Source: Flagellimonas sediminis
GTDB taxonomy: Bacteria > Bacteroidota > Bacteroidia > Flavobacteriales > Flavobacteriaceae
Direction of reading: 5' to 3'
Length of the DNA: 64,000 nucleotides
NCBI RefSeq assembly: GCF_010500845.1
Contig: NZ_JAAAMI010000004.1
Location: 186,001-250,000, forward strand
This document shows positions 1 to 9,232 of this stretch, one piece after another; position 1 is the first letter of the stretch; each line of letters opens with the position of its first letter. A model generated the notes under the pieces. The model saw only the letters and a list, made by a program, of their open reading frames with translations, was not told the DNA's origin and ran no database searches. The position numbers were made by a program, and so were the translations under genes.

Positions 1-864
1 AAACTTGCTCCCGATAAAACTTTCATGGATAAACGGTTCGCCCTGTTTCAACTTTCCTTTAGCATGCAGTTGTGCCATTCGGGCCGACGTACCTGTTCCG
101 CAAGGAGAACGATCAATGGCCTTATCACCATAAAAAACGGCGTTCCTTCCTGAAGAGGTAGGATCAATGGGTTCACCCGTCCACAACATATGGCTTACAT
201 CGCGAATGGTGCTATTTTCTGGATGGATAAATAGGTCAGGATATTTTTCGTTGATACGCCTCCTCACCACTTGGGAGTATTGTATGATTTGGCCAGCCGT
301 AAAATCCTGTACACCGCTAAAGTTTTCTTGTGGATCCACGATGGCGTAGTAGTTACCTCCGTAGGCCACATCAAAAGTGAGTTTACCCAACTCTGGACAT
401 TCCACTGTCAAATTTTCGGCGGCCAAATAGGATTTTACATTCACCAATCGCACCCAATCTACCTTTTTCCCGGTCTGTTGGTATTCAATTTCCACCAATC
501 CCGCAGGGGCTTCCATTCTTATCTTACCAGGAATTTTTGGTGTGATGAGTCCTTCTTCTATGGCAATCGTAATAGTTCCAATGGTACCATGTCCGCACAT
601 GGGCAAACACCCAGAAGTCTCGATGAACAAAATGGCAAAATCATTTTGGGGATCATGCGGTGGGAAAAGAATGCTTCCACTCATCATGTCGTGCCCTCTT
701 GGTTCGAACATGAGTCCTTTGCGGATCCAATCATATTCCTTTAGGAAATGCTGTCTTTTTTCACTCATGTTTGCGCCCAAAAGATTGGGACCTCCCCCTG
801 CAACAACCCGCACGGGATTGCCACAGGTATGTGCATCTACACAAAAAAAAGTTTTTCTTGCCAC
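1..864 (-). CDS. 4-hydroxyproline 2-epimerase (proline racemase family), 3' end cut by window edge
   Basis: It would interconvert trans-4-hydroxy-L-proline and cis-4-hydroxy-D-proline, the first step of hydroxyproline breakdown in the cytoplasm. About 288 residues are visible; the family is usually near 330, so the C-terminus lies left of the window. Both catalytic cysteines are present: Cys90 in MCGHGTIG and Cys255 in DRSPCGTGTSA. The second cysteine argues against the related trans-3-hydroxyproline dehydratase, which has Thr there. The conserved start (KTFFCVDAHTCGNP) sits upstream of the first ATG, and an in-frame stop lies at 886-888, so the start is taken as GTG at 862-864. It is the third gene of the operon, 53 bases after the dehydrogenase. 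Proline racemase itself is a less likely alternative, given the neighbours. Confidence 0.9.
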   Translation of the reverse strand, partial: MARKTFFCVDAHTCGNPVRVVAGGGPNLLGANMSEKRQHFLKEYDWIRKGLMFEPRGHDMMSGSILFPPHDPQNDFAILFIETSGCLPMCGHGTIGTITIAIEEGLITPKIPGKIRMEAPAGLVEIEYQQTGKKVDWVRLVNVKSYLAAENLTVECPELGKLTFDVAYGGNYYAIVDPQENFSGVQDFTAGQIIQYSQVVRRRINEKYPDLFIHPENSTIRDVSHMLWTGEPIDPTSSGRNAVFYGDKAIDRSPCGTGTSARMAQLHAKGKLKQGEPFIHESFIGSKF

Positions 865-917
865 TCGCAGGTCTTTAAAACTATCCTATTTTATGCAATA
901 TTCTCTTTAAGTGAACC

Positions 918-2441
918 TTACCCTTTTAAATGATCGGGCAATAATTCCTGTGGAAAGGACTGATAACTCACCGGTCTCACCCATCTTTTAATGGCATGGA
1001 TACCTACCGCCGTAAACCTTGAATCGGTAGATGCGGGATAGGGACCTCCATGCTGCATGGACGGGCACACCTCTACCCCGGTTGGGACACCGTTATAGAT
1101 AATCCGGCCCACCCTATTTTGAAGGGTATCCACAAGTTCGATCAAATCCATGTCATCATCCTTCTCGGCAATGATAGTACCGGTCAATTGGCCTTCCAAA
1201 CCTTCAATGATCTGAAGAAGCTCTGCTTCGTTTTTGCATTGGACCACCATGGAAAAAGGTCCGAAGACCTCTTGGTGCAATTTTGGATTGGCCAAAAAAT
1301 CGGCTCCCGAAACCGTGGCGACGACCGATGCTGCATAATTGGGCTCCAATGTTCCTTCTACCTTCCCCACAACGGTTACCCCACTTTGCGAGGTGACATT
1401 CTCTCCCTTCTTTTCGTACCCACTTTTGATGTTGGGGTGCAACATGCATTGGGGATCTAGGGCGATGGTCTCCTTGGCCAGTTCTTGGATAAACTCTTGG
1501 GTATGGTAACCTTGGACCGTTAGCAACAAACCGGGATTGGTACAAAACTGACCTGTACCCAAAGTGATGGATCCTGCATAGGTCTTGGCTATTTCCGATG
1601 CCCTTTTGGCCAAAGCATTGGGCGTAATGATCACTGGGTTGATACTCCCCATTTCCGCAAATACCGGAATCGGTTCCTCCCTTTTGGAAGCTAGGTCGAA
1701 CAACGCCCTGCCACCAGCAATACTTCCTGTAAACCCAACAGCCTTAACTTTCGGATGGTTGACCAAATCCACGCCAGCTTGGATTCCACCATTGATACTG
1801 GAAAACACTCCTTTCGGCATTCCTGTTTTTTCTGCCGCCTTTACAATGGCCGTAGCGACCAATTCAGAAGTACCGGCATGCATGGGGTGCGATTTTACGA
1901 TAACCGGACAACCGGCAGCCAATGCACTTGCCGTATCGCCCCCTGCGGTAGAGTACGCCAAAGGAAAATTACTGGCCCCAAAAACGGCCACGGGGCCCAA
2001 TGGGATCATGGTTTTTCTAATATCGTCCTTTGGAAGGGGTTTACGATCGGGTTGGGCGGCATCAAAAGTGTTCTCACGCCAATCCTCCTTGGCCACCAAC
2101 TCGGCAAAGGTCCTTAGCTGGAAAACGGTTCGACCTCTTTCTCCTACGGCCCTACCTTCCGGTAACCCAGATTCCAACATGTACGTATCTACCAGTTCTT
2201 GGTCCAAAGCCAATATTTCATCGGCTATGGTATTTAAAAATTCAGCTCTTTTGGTACCCGACATTTTTCGGAAAACCTTGAAGGCTTCCCATGCCATGTC
2301 CACGGCTCCCCCTATTTCCTCTTTTGTGGCTTCCACAAAAATGGTAGGGTTCTCCATATTCAATTTTGGGTTGATGGTTCTGAATTCCACCTTGCCCTTT
2401 GCGATAAATTCTCCTGCGATACAGTTTTTACCTGTAATCAT
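918..2441 (-). CDS. 2,5-dioxovalerate (alpha-ketoglutaric semialdehyde) dehydrogenase
   Basis: A 507-residue NAD(P)-dependent aldehyde dehydrogenase. The catalytic Cys300 lies in GQFCTNPG, the general base Glu263 in FAEMGSINP, and a Rossmann segment around 232-242 (KAVGFTGS). The GQFCTNPG form is typical of the ketoglutaric semialdehyde dehydrogenase group, which makes 2-oxoglutarate at the end of hydroxyproline and pentose/uronate oxidation. Placement between a DapA-family deaminase and the hydroxyproline epimerase makes the hydroxyproline route the best reading. Its ATG overlaps the upstream gene's stop by 4 bases, so the two are probably translationally coupled. A long open frame on the opposite strand (1585-2454) is an antisense shadow. 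Confidence 0.9.
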   Translation of the reverse strand: MITGKNCIAGEFIAKGKVEFRTINPKLNMENPTIFVEATKEEIGGAVDMAWEAFKVFRKMSGTKRAEFLNTIADEILALDQELVDTYMLESGLPEGRAVGERGRTVFQLRTFAELVAKEDWRENTFDAAQPDRKPLPKDDIRKTMIPLGPVAVFGASNFPLAYSTAGGDTASALAAGCPVIVKSHPMHAGTSELVATAIVKAAEKTGMPKGVFSSINGGIQAGVDLVNHPKVKAVGFTGSIAGGRALFDLASKREEPIPVFAEMGSINPVIITPNALAKRASEIAKTYAGSITLGTGQFCTNPGLLLTVQGYHTQEFIQELAKETIALDPQCMLHPNIKSGYEKKGENVTSQSGVTVVGKVEGTLEPNYAASVVATVSGADFLANPKLHQEVFGPFSMVVQCKNEAELLQIIEGLEGQLTGTIIAEKDDDMDLIELVDTLQNRVGRIIYNGVPTGVEVCPSMQHGGPYPASTDSRFTAVGIHAIKRWVRPVSYQSFPQELLPDHLKG

Positions 2442-3361
2442 ACTACACTTTTAAGGTTTTTATATTCGGGCAGTTCAGGTCTGGATGCCATGGCAGTCTC
2501 AATAACCTTGAGAACCCTTTCTCTTTCCTCTCCCTGAAGTGGCAATCTTGGTGCCCTTACATTTTCGGTACCGATGCCCGTGGCCACCTCGGCCAATTTA
2601 ATGTTCTGTACCAATTGAGGGCTGATATCCAACTCCAACAAAGGCATGAACCATCTGTAAATTTTCAATGCCTCCTCAATCCTTCCGGCCTTTACCAATT
2701 CGTAAATGGCAACAGTTTCCGCAGGATAGGCACAAACCAGTCCGGCCACCCAGCCATCCGCACCAATGACCAAGCTTTCAAGACCCAATGTATCCACACC
2801 TGTAAAGACCTTTAAGCGGTCCCCGAACCTGTTCTGCAAACGGATAACATTGGTAATATCCCTTGTTGATTCCTTGATGGCCTGGATGTTGTCACATTCC
2901 AACAGTTCTTCCATCATGTCCAAAGTTACCTCTATTTTATAATCCACAGGGTTGTTATAGATCATAATGGGAAGTGAGGTGCTGTTAGCTATAGCCTTAA
3001 AATAGGCAACGGTTTCATAATCGGTGGCCTTGTATCTCATGGGCGGCAACAACATCAGTCCCTGTGCGCCTACTTGTTCCGCATGTTGGGCAACGGCAAT
3101 GGCAGCCTTGGTACTCTGCTCCGCAATATTGATGATTACCGGAATCTTGCCTTCCACGATGGACAGGGAAGTTTTGATCAAGGTTTCTTTTTCATCCTGT
3201 TCCAAGGTACTGGCCTCACCCAGGGTTCCCCCCAAAATGATGCCATGAACACCAGCTTCCATTTGAGCCTTTACATTTTTCTCGAACATGGCAAGGTCCA
3301 ATCGGTCCTCGCTAGTAAATTTAGTGGTTAAAGCAGGCATAACGCCTTCCCATTTAATCAT
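2438..3361 (-). CDS. DapA-family lyase, probable 1-pyrroline-4-hydroxy-2-carboxylate deaminase
   Basis: A 307-residue TIM-barrel protein of the dihydrodipicolinate synthase/N-acetylneuraminate lyase family. The Schiff-base lysine is Lys163 (IQAIKESTRD), the conserved tyrosine is Tyr135 (MIYNNP), and the GGTLGEAST loop is at 44-52. True lysine-biosynthetic DapA is usually near 290 residues and would not sit here. With the epimerase and ketoglutaric semialdehyde dehydrogenase next to it, the likely job is deaminating 1-pyrroline-4-hydroxy-2-carboxylate to 2,5-dioxovalerate. The ATG at 3359-3361 is preferred over an in-frame TTG three codons upstream. First gene of the operon; a promoter lies 22 bases upstream. 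The specific substrate is inferred from context. Confidence 0.87.
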   Translation of the reverse strand: MIKWEGVMPALTTKFTSEDRLDLAMFEKNVKAQMEAGVHGIILGGTLGEASTLEQDEKETLIKTSLSIVEGKIPVIINIAEQSTKAAIAVAQHAEQVGAQGLMLLPPMRYKATDYETVAYFKAIANSTSLPIMIYNNPVDYKIEVTLDMMEELLECDNIQAIKESTRDITNVIRLQNRFGDRLKVFTGVDTLGLESLVIGADGWVAGLVCAYPAETVAIYELVKAGRIEEALKIYRWFMPLLELDISPQLVQNIKLAEVATGIGTENVRAPRLPLQGEERERVLKVIETAMASRPELPEYKNLKSVV

Positions 3362-3382
3362 AATAGTCAATTGTTTAGACTA

Positions 3383-3411
3383 CAAAAGTAAAAAGAGTTG
3401 CCCGCAACAAA
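3383..3411 (-). promoter_or_regulatory. Promoter of the hydroxyproline operon
   Basis: On the minus strand, TTTG (3408-3411) is followed after 17 bases by TACTTTTG (3383-3390), an exact match to the Bacteroidota -33/-7 pattern TTTG...TAnnTTTG. The leader to the ATG at 3361 is short. The boxes of the putative AraC operator lie just upstream, at 3436-3464, a normal position for an activator. Confidence 0.65.
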
Positions 3412-3435
3412 TGTTCATATTATTAGCTTATTATA

Positions 3436-3464
3436 ATACTATATTAACCCGTATATTGACCAAT
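3436..3464. promoter_or_regulatory. Putative AraC operator, two direct boxes
   Basis: Two near-identical half-sites, TATATTAACCC (3440-3450) and TATATTGACCA (3452-3462), lie in direct repeat 12 bp apart, about one helical turn. AraC-type proteins commonly bind such direct repeats. The second box extends to TATATTGACCAAT (3452-3464), which recurs exactly upstream of susC at 9387-9399. The first, with flank, is ATACTATATTAACC (3436-3449), matching 9383-9396 at 13 of 14 positions. Binding by the neighbouring regulator is inferred. Confidence 0.55.
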
Positions 3465-3498
3465 GCGATTTTTTTTAATAATATTTGTAAAAAACACA

Positions 3499-4341
3499 GT
3501 GAAAGTTCTACCTTTTAAAATCCCAAAACCCAAGGATGAAGCCTTGGTGTACCAAGTAGATCGGGAGAAGATACTGTATGACCAACTGCACCAACACGGG
3601 GAGATACAGATAAGCTATGTTGAGGAAGGTTCCGGCACTTTGATCGTTGGAGATACCATTAATGAATACAAAGAGGGTGATATTTTGATCATCGGTGGGT
3701 TCATACCCCATGTTTTTAGAAGTGATGCCAATGCAACCAAAGAATCGGTCATGCATACGTTGTTCTTTGACTACAATTCCTTTGGAAAGGACTTTTTTAA
3801 GCTTTCCGACCTTTCATTGACAAATGAATTCTTTAAACAGTCGGAATACGGCATGAAAGTGCTATCCAACCAGGATAAGATCATTTCCCTATTCAGTTTG
3901 TTGGAACATCAAAACAAAGTGGAGCAAATTGCCACATTATTGCTGGTCATCAGCCAAATCACCAAATCGAAAACGGAACCTCTTTCTTCTTTTGTGTACC
4001 GAAAAAGTTATTCGGACGACGAAGGAAAACGCATGAGCAATGTGTATGAATATGCCATGGAAAAGTACCATGAACAAATTTCCCTGGAGGAAATCTCGGA
4101 ACGGGCCAATATGAGCAAGAATGCTTTTTGCCGGTACTTCAAAAAAAGGACGAACAAGACCTTTTTTCAATTTTTAATCGAAATCCGTATTGAAAGTGCC
4201 TGTAAAATGATCATCAACAAGCCCGAGCTTCCCATTTCTTTGATCTCCGAACAATGTGGTTTTAGCAACATTGCCAACTTTAACCGAAAGTTCAAAGAAC
4301 TCAAGGGTTGCACACCTACCCAGTACAGGTCCCAGTTTTAG
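3499..4341 (+). CDS. AraC-family transcriptional regulator
   Basis: A 280-residue regulator. The N-terminal half is a cupin-like sensor (HQHGEIQISYVEEGSGTL, then a GDILIIGGFIPHVF strand) and the C-terminal ~100 residues hold the two helix-turn-helix motifs (ISLEEISERANMSKNAFCRY and ISLISEQCGFSNIANFNRKF) with the closing PTQYR. The start chosen is GTG at 3499 (MKVLPFKIPKP), which gives the usual short N-terminus. An upstream ATG at 3463 would add 12 hydrophobic residues and begin inside the putative operator. It is divergent from the hydroxyproline operon and convergent with susCD, and repeated boxes are found before both, so it is the likely regulator of both. The inducer is unknown; hydroxyproline or a derivative is a guess. 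Confidence 0.88.
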   Translation: MKVLPFKIPKPKDEALVYQVDREKILYDQLHQHGEIQISYVEEGSGTLIVGDTINEYKEGDILIIGGFIPHVFRSDANATKESVMHTLFFDYNSFGKDFFKLSDLSLTNEFFKQSEYGMKVLSNQDKIISLFSLLEHQNKVEQIATLLLVISQITKSKTEPLSSFVYRKSYSDDEGKRMSNVYEYAMEKYHEQISLEEISERANMSKNAFCRYFKKRTNKTFFQFLIEIRIESACKMIINKPELPISLISEQCGFSNIANFNRKFKELKGCTPTQYRSQF

Positions 4342-4447
4342 ATCCAGGGACCGGGAACAAAAGCCAATCCAAAGCCCATAGCAACCATAGTCCTGTCATT
4401 GACCATAGGTCAATACAGTGTATTCTTGCACCCCCAAAAAAACAAGA

Positions 4448-4472
4448 TTGGCCTTCCTAAAAGAAAGGCCAA
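4448..4472 (-). terminator. Hairpin with T-run, downstream of susCD
   Basis: TTGGCCTT (4448-4455) pairs with AAGGCCAA (4465-4472), loop 9. Read on the minus strand the stem is followed by AATCTTG and seven T (about 4433-4447). It lies after the stronger hairpin at 4539-4566 and may act as a backup terminator. Confidence 0.5.
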
Positions 4473-4538
4473 CCGAATCCACTATTCTCTATGTACTACT
4501 AATTATCCTATTTTAAGATATGGCTACACCTTAAAATC

Positions 4539-4566
4539 GAAAGCGAATGGAACCCCATTCGCTTTC
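4539..4566 (-). terminator. Perfect 12-bp hairpin, terminator of susCD
   Basis: GAAAGCGAATGG (4539-4550) and CCATTCGCTTTC (4555-4566) pair perfectly around a 4-base loop. On the minus strand GATTTT follows. It sits 60 bases past the SusD stop and would also meet transcription from the AraC gene on the other side. Confidence 0.65.
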
Positions 4567-4625
4567 TTAACTAACAAACTCAAACAATTATTAATTGAAA
4601 ACGCACTTAAATGCTGAATTCCTGT

Positions 4626-6224
4626 TTAATACCCTGGATTTTGGGTAAGGTTGGTATTGGTGTTCAACTCTTCTAGACCAATAGGAAACAAAGTAGTGTA
4701 GTCTCCTTTTGGTGTATGGTTGTACCAATTTTTGGTTTGGTATACTCCAAAACGGATCATATCAGATCTTCTTCTCGCCTCTGCAGCAAATTCCCAGCCT
4801 AGTTCATCCAAGAAACGCCCATAGGGCACCACGGATTGATCTCCTGGATCCGCAATGGTTCCATCTTCTGCCAACGTACCATATTCAACGGTGGTATCGC
4901 CTTCCAATTCTGCTCCAGTGACCGTAGCATCGGCAAGATTGTCAAAAGAACGCATGCGTACTTGGGTTACAATGGCCGCCGCCTCATCGCTTCTATCTGT
5001 TCTTAACAAAGCCTCTGCCTTCATCATCAACACATCGGTATATCTTAGGAACGGGAAGTCTACACTAAGACCACTTGTGGCCCCTGGTTCGATTTCGTAC
5101 TTGCCACATCTGAATCCTTCGGTAAACTCACAACCATAAATACTGGGCATTTCATTTACCAAGGTCATGACCACACTACCGTCAGAGGCATTCAATTGAT
5201 CACCCATCAACCATGTATCTGAAAGTCGCTTGTCGTTAGGGTCATAACTATTGATAAACTGCGGGTTACAGCTAGAACCTCCCCATGGCTGTGCCTGCAT
5301 TCCAAAAACCAATCGGTGATCGGGAGTCAACATTTTCATGTGGGCGTTCCATTGAGGTGCAAAGATTTGATCATAAGGAATGGCAAAGACCAATTCCGAG
5401 TTTCCATCATTGTTGGTGCTGAAAATATCCGAATAGCTGGAAGAAAGCTCAAACGCCCCGCTATTGATGATTTGGTCACAGGTTTCTATCACTTTTCCCC
5501 ATTGGGCCGTTCCAGTATACACTTCAGCATTTAAATAAACCCTTGCCAAAACCTGTAGGGCACCCCATTTGGTTACCCGACCGTACGTTGACTGATCTAC
5601 AGTCCCACTCAAATCAGGTATAACCGCGGTCAATTCCGAAACGATAAAGTTATACACCTCGGTACGGCTACTCTGTACCGGAAGCTCATCACTATAACTT
5701 GAAATAATCGGAACATTGCCATGGGTATCCACCAACATGGAATAATACAACGCCCTTAGGGCCCTCATTTCGGCAACGATACTTTTCGCCTGTTCCTCGC
5801 TTACGGGAAGTTGTCCTGACTCAATCTGCAAGATTACCCTGTTGGTAGAGTTGATCCCGTTGAAACAGGTAATCCAAGTATTCCTAGGTTGCCATTGGGT
5901 CTCTGTCCATTCGTGAAAATGCATTCTTTTATAGGTACCCCCATCATCCCATCCATTGGGTCTTGTTGGGGTCACAAACATATCGGCAGGTTCTTCCTGC
6001 AGGTCAAAATACCCTTGCCATCCCATTACAAAACGCAGGGGAGTGTAGGCTGAAGCCATTACGGAAACAATATCCGACTCCGATGGGGTAAAGGAAGATT
6101 CCGTTACTTCGGAATACACTTGTTCCTCAAGATCGGTACATCCTATTTGAAGGAAGAGAGCACCAATCGCCAGTGTAAAAATTCGTAGTCTAAGTGAAAT
6201 CACTTTGTTGATTGTACTTTTCAT
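4626..6224 (-). CDS. SusD/RagB family nutrient-binding outer-membrane lipoprotein
   Basis: A 532-residue lipoprotein: signal peptide with lipobox ending LQIGC, so Cys29 is the lipidated residue. The SusD hallmarks are visible: an N-terminal helical region, the ALRALYYSMLVDTHGNVP segment of the TPR-like core near residue 155, FLRYTDVLMMKAEALLR near 390, and a C-terminal FLDELGWEFAAEARRR...DMIRFG stretch. It would form the lid of the SusC channel on the cell surface. It follows susC by 11 bases, so one transcript is near certain. Next to a hydroxyproline catabolic cluster, its ligand may be a peptide (as in RagAB) and not a glycan; that is inference. Confidence 0.95.
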   Translation of the reverse strand: MKSTINKVISLRLRIFTLAIGALFLQIGCTDLEEQVYSEVTESSFTPSESDIVSVMASAYTPLRFVMGWQGYFDLQEEPADMFVTPTRPNGWDDGGTYKRMHFHEWTETQWQPRNTWITCFNGINSTNRVILQIESGQLPVSEEQAKSIVAEMRALRALYYSMLVDTHGNVPIISSYSDELPVQSSRTEVYNFIVSELTAVIPDLSGTVDQSTYGRVTKWGALQVLARVYLNAEVYTGTAQWGKVIETCDQIINSGAFELSSSYSDIFSTNNDGNSELVFAIPYDQIFAPQWNAHMKMLTPDHRLVFGMQAQPWGGSSCNPQFINSYDPNDKRLSDTWLMGDQLNASDGSVVMTLVNEMPSIYGCEFTEGFRCGKYEIEPGATSGLSVDFPFLRYTDVLMMKAEALLRTDRSDEAAAIVTQVRMRSFDNLADATVTGAELEGDTTVEYGTLAEDGTIADPGDQSVVPYGRFLDELGWEFAAEARRRSDMIRFGVYQTKNWYNHTPKGDYTTLFPIGLEELNTNTNLTQNPGY

Positions 6225-6235
6225 AGTCTTTTATT

Positions 6236-9232
6236 TTAGAATGTAAAATTGATGCCCAATGTGAATGTCCTGGTAGAAGGATATTTATCCCTTTCATCGT
6301 TACCAGGCGCAAGTCCGTTCCTGTTCACTTCGGGATCGATACCCTTATAGCCAGTTATGGTAGCCAGGTTAAGACCCGATGCATAGATTCGGAAGGTTTG
6401 GGCAAACTTGATAGCGTCCTTTGGCAAGGTGTAGCCCAATGTAACGTTGTCTATCTTCAAGAAATCGCCATCTTCAACATAATAGCTCACAAAACGTTGT
6501 ACATCTTGCAAAACGGCCTTGCCGTATACCAAATCGTAGGCAGAGTCCAAAGTGTTATAGCTAATGGTCGGATTTTCATAGAACATACGGGAAAAATTCA
6601 AGATTTGATAATCCAAGGCTCCCCTAAGGTTCACCATAAGGTCCCAGTTCTTGTACCTCACCGTGTTGTTCCAGCTGTAGTAGGCCTTTGGAAGACCGTT
6701 GCCCAAAACCTGTCTGTCATCATTAGTGGCTTCGGTGGCCGGAACACGTGTTCCATCAGGTCTTTCTATGATCCAGATACCATCATCCGTAATATCCACA
6801 CTTTTCAAACCATAGAAATTACCAATGGGCTCACCCTCCTGTACCCTATGGGTACTGATCTGGATAGGTTCCCCAGTATACCCTTCATCAAAGAAATCGT
6901 TGGTCAACTGAAACTCGTCATTGGACAGGGAAACAATTTTATTCGTGTTTGTAGAGTACGTCAAGTTGGCTGTCCACTGAAGGTTATCCGTTTGTACAGG
7001 GGTAACGTTCAAAAGAAATTCCAAACCAGAGTTTTTGATCTCGGCCACGTTGGCGGCAATGCTTCCATAGAAATAAGGTGGAGTTGGCACGCTATAGTTG
7101 TAAAGGGCATCCTTGGTGGTCCTGTCGTAATAATCTATGGCACCGTTGATACGTCCTTCCAAGAATCCAAAATCAATACCTAGGTTAAACTCTTCCTTTT
7201 TTTCCCAACGCAAGTTTGGATTGGCGTTTCGAGAAGGCACCAACTGTCTTACCCATTGTCCATTGTTCAAGAAATAAGTGCCATAGGTAAGTCCGCTTAA
7301 CGACTGGTAGTTGGAACCTGCATTGATACCGGTAACTCCAAAACCTGTTCTCAGTTTTAAGTTGGATAACCAATCCCAATTATCCGCAAAGGATTCTTGA
7401 TCAATTCTCCAACCCAACGAAATACCCGGGAAGTTACCCCATTTGTAATCCTCACCAAAGCGCGAAGAACCTTCACGGCGTAAACTTGCCATTAAAAGAT
7501 AACGGTCATCATAGTTATAGGTTACCCTAGAGAAGAATGCTATCAACTTATCGGAATCCTTATAGCTTCCCATACCGGCCTCACCCAACTGAAGCCCTTG
7601 TCCACTTCCCAGGTTATTATAAGTAAACCCATCTGTTGGGAAACGGCGGTTGGTTGCATAAAACCCTTCATTGGTATTGTCCTCATAATTGTAACCTACC
7701 AATCCAGTAACCCTGTGCTTGCCAAAGGCATTGTTATAATCTGCCGTGAACTGGCCGTAATTGCCCACATAATCATCGGTACCACGAGATGCAAAACCTT
7801 CCTGGCCATTTTTGGTAGTGGATACATGGTTCTTGGTCTGATAGAAGCCCCTGATATTGGAATTTCCTTTACGGGTATACAATCCTTTCAAGGTCAGATG
7901 ATCTCCAAAGTCATAGCTTAGGGAGAAATCGAACCGGGAGTTTCTGTAACGGTTCTGACCAATGGTCTCTTGGATATAGGCCACGGGGTTGTCATAGAAA
8001 TACACATCCCTTTCATACCAGCTACCATCTTCATTATAAACCGGTTCCGTAGGGTTTCTTATAATGGCCTGTCTATAAATGTAAGGGTTAAAACTGTAGC
8101 CATCGCCCAATGCATTGTAGGTTTGTTCACTTAGGATCACCCCTACATTGGTTTTAAGTTTATTGTCGAACATGGCGTGGTTTACACTGACACGGGCCGT
8201 ATATTTTTCATTGTTCGATTTCAAAAAAATACCTTCTATATCCCTATAGTTAACAGAAGCGGTCATGTTAGAAGTAGAGTTACCTCCCCTAAAGATCACA
8301 TTGTGAACCTGGCTGAAGGCATCCCTAGTAATTTCATCCACCCAATCAGTACTGGCACCGTAATCCTGAAGGTTGGCCCCGTTGAAAGTGTAGCCCTCGC
8401 TAAACTTTTGACGCAACTCGTTGGCGTCCAAAAAGTCCATTCTGTTGGCTATAGTTGAAAGGGAAGCATAACCATTGTATTCTATGGTAGATTTCATATC
8501 GTTACTACCTTTTTTGGTGGTAATGATGATTACGCCATTGGTACCCCTGGTTCCATAAATGGCCGTAGCCGAACCATCTTTCAGTACATCAATGGATGCA
8601 ATATCTTCCGGCGCTACCGTTGACAAACTGCCGGGCACACCATCTACCAATACCAAAGGGTTTGTACCGCCCAAAATAGAAGAAGTACCCCTAAGACTGA
8701 TCTGAGTGCCTTCCGTTGGGTCCCCAGACGGGGCCGAAACCGAAAGACCCGCCACCTTGCCTTGAATCAATTGAGCAGCATCCTTAACATTACCCTGAAC
8801 AAAATTCTCAGATTTTACCGTAGCAACCGAGCTCGTCACATCGGCTCTTTTTTGCGTACCGTAACCGATTACCACTACCTCATTAAGTTGCTGCAGATCT
8901 TCTTTCAACACCACATTTAATGTTGCGGACCCTTGAACGGATATTTCTTGGGCCAAAAAGCCCAAGTAGGAAAATACCAATACCGCATTTGGTCGCGAAG
9001 TGGTAATTTCAAAATTTCCATCAAAATCCGAAGCAACACCGTTAGCGGTATTTTTTTCCAGCACGGACGCCCCGGCAATGGGAACACCTTGCTCATCTGT
9101 AATGCTACCGGTAATCTTCTGTTGGGAGAACCCTGCCTGAACGGCAAAGAGGCAAAACATGGAAAACAAAAGCTGCATTTTTAAACCTTTGGTCCCTAAA
9201 CATGCTTTAAATAAAAAGTTAGCCAATTTCAT
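6236..9232 (-). CDS. SusC/RagA family TonB-linked outer-membrane receptor
   Basis: A 998-residue TonB-dependent transporter. Order: signal peptide (about 1-36, ending AGFSQQ), a carboxypeptidase-regulatory-like domain (39-110, DGNFEI...LVFSYLGF), the SusC signature LNEVVVIGYGTQKR, a plug domain carrying PLVLVDGVPG and DGSATAIYGTRGTNGVIII, then a beta-barrel ending in TFTLGINFTF with terminal Phe. It would import a ligand captured by the SusD partner downstream. A 350-base leader with a copy of the AraC-type box precedes it. The substrate cannot be read from sequence; context favours hydroxyproline-rich peptides. Confidence 0.96.
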   Translation of the reverse strand: MKLANFLFKACLGTKGLKMQLLFSMFCLFAVQAGFSQQKITGSITDEQGVPIAGASVLEKNTANGVASDFDGNFEITTSRPNAVLVFSYLGFLAQEISVQGSATLNVVLKEDLQQLNEVVVIGYGTQKRADVTSSVATVKSENFVQGNVKDAAQLIQGKVAGLSVSAPSGDPTEGTQISLRGTSSILGGTNPLVLVDGVPGSLSTVAPEDIASIDVLKDGSATAIYGTRGTNGVIIITTKKGSNDMKSTIEYNGYASLSTIANRMDFLDANELRQKFSEGYTFNGANLQDYGASTDWVDEITRDAFSQVHNVIFRGGNSTSNMTASVNYRDIEGIFLKSNNEKYTARVSVNHAMFDNKLKTNVGVILSEQTYNALGDGYSFNPYIYRQAIIRNPTEPVYNEDGSWYERDVYFYDNPVAYIQETIGQNRYRNSRFDFSLSYDFGDHLTLKGLYTRKGNSNIRGFYQTKNHVSTTKNGQEGFASRGTDDYVGNYGQFTADYNNAFGKHRVTGLVGYNYEDNTNEGFYATNRRFPTDGFTYNNLGSGQGLQLGEAGMGSYKDSDKLIAFFSRVTYNYDDRYLLMASLRREGSSRFGEDYKWGNFPGISLGWRIDQESFADNWDWLSNLKLRTGFGVTGINAGSNYQSLSGLTYGTYFLNNGQWVRQLVPSRNANPNLRWEKKEEFNLGIDFGFLEGRINGAIDYYDRTTKDALYNYSVPTPPYFYGSIAANVAEIKNSGLEFLLNVTPVQTDNLQWTANLTYSTNTNKIVSLSNDEFQLTNDFFDEGYTGEPIQISTHRVQEGEPIGNFYGLKSVDITDDGIWIIERPDGTRVPATEATNDDRQVLGNGLPKAYYSWNNTVRYKNWDLMVNLRGALDYQILNFSRMFYENPTISYNTLDSAYDLVYGKAVLQDVQRFVSYYVEDGDFLKIDNVTLGYTLPKDAIKFAQTFRIYASGLNLATITGYKGIDPEVNRNGLAPGNDERDKYPSTRTFTLGINFTF

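Noticed and set aside
1585..2454. A 289-codon open frame on the plus strand
   Set aside because: It is the antisense of the 2,5-dioxovalerate dehydrogenase gene, whose protein matches a known family along its full length.
2438..3361. Lysine-biosynthesis dapA
   Set aside because: Neighbours are all of hydroxyproline catabolism, and the protein is longer than typical DapA; the deaminase reading fits better.
4399..4617. A 72-codon open frame between the AraC and SusD genes
   Set aside because: It spans two terminator hairpins and has no protein-like pattern.
6398..7183. A 261-codon plus-strand open frame
   Set aside because: Antisense to the SusC barrel; composition is a mirror of the real gene and no domain is visible.
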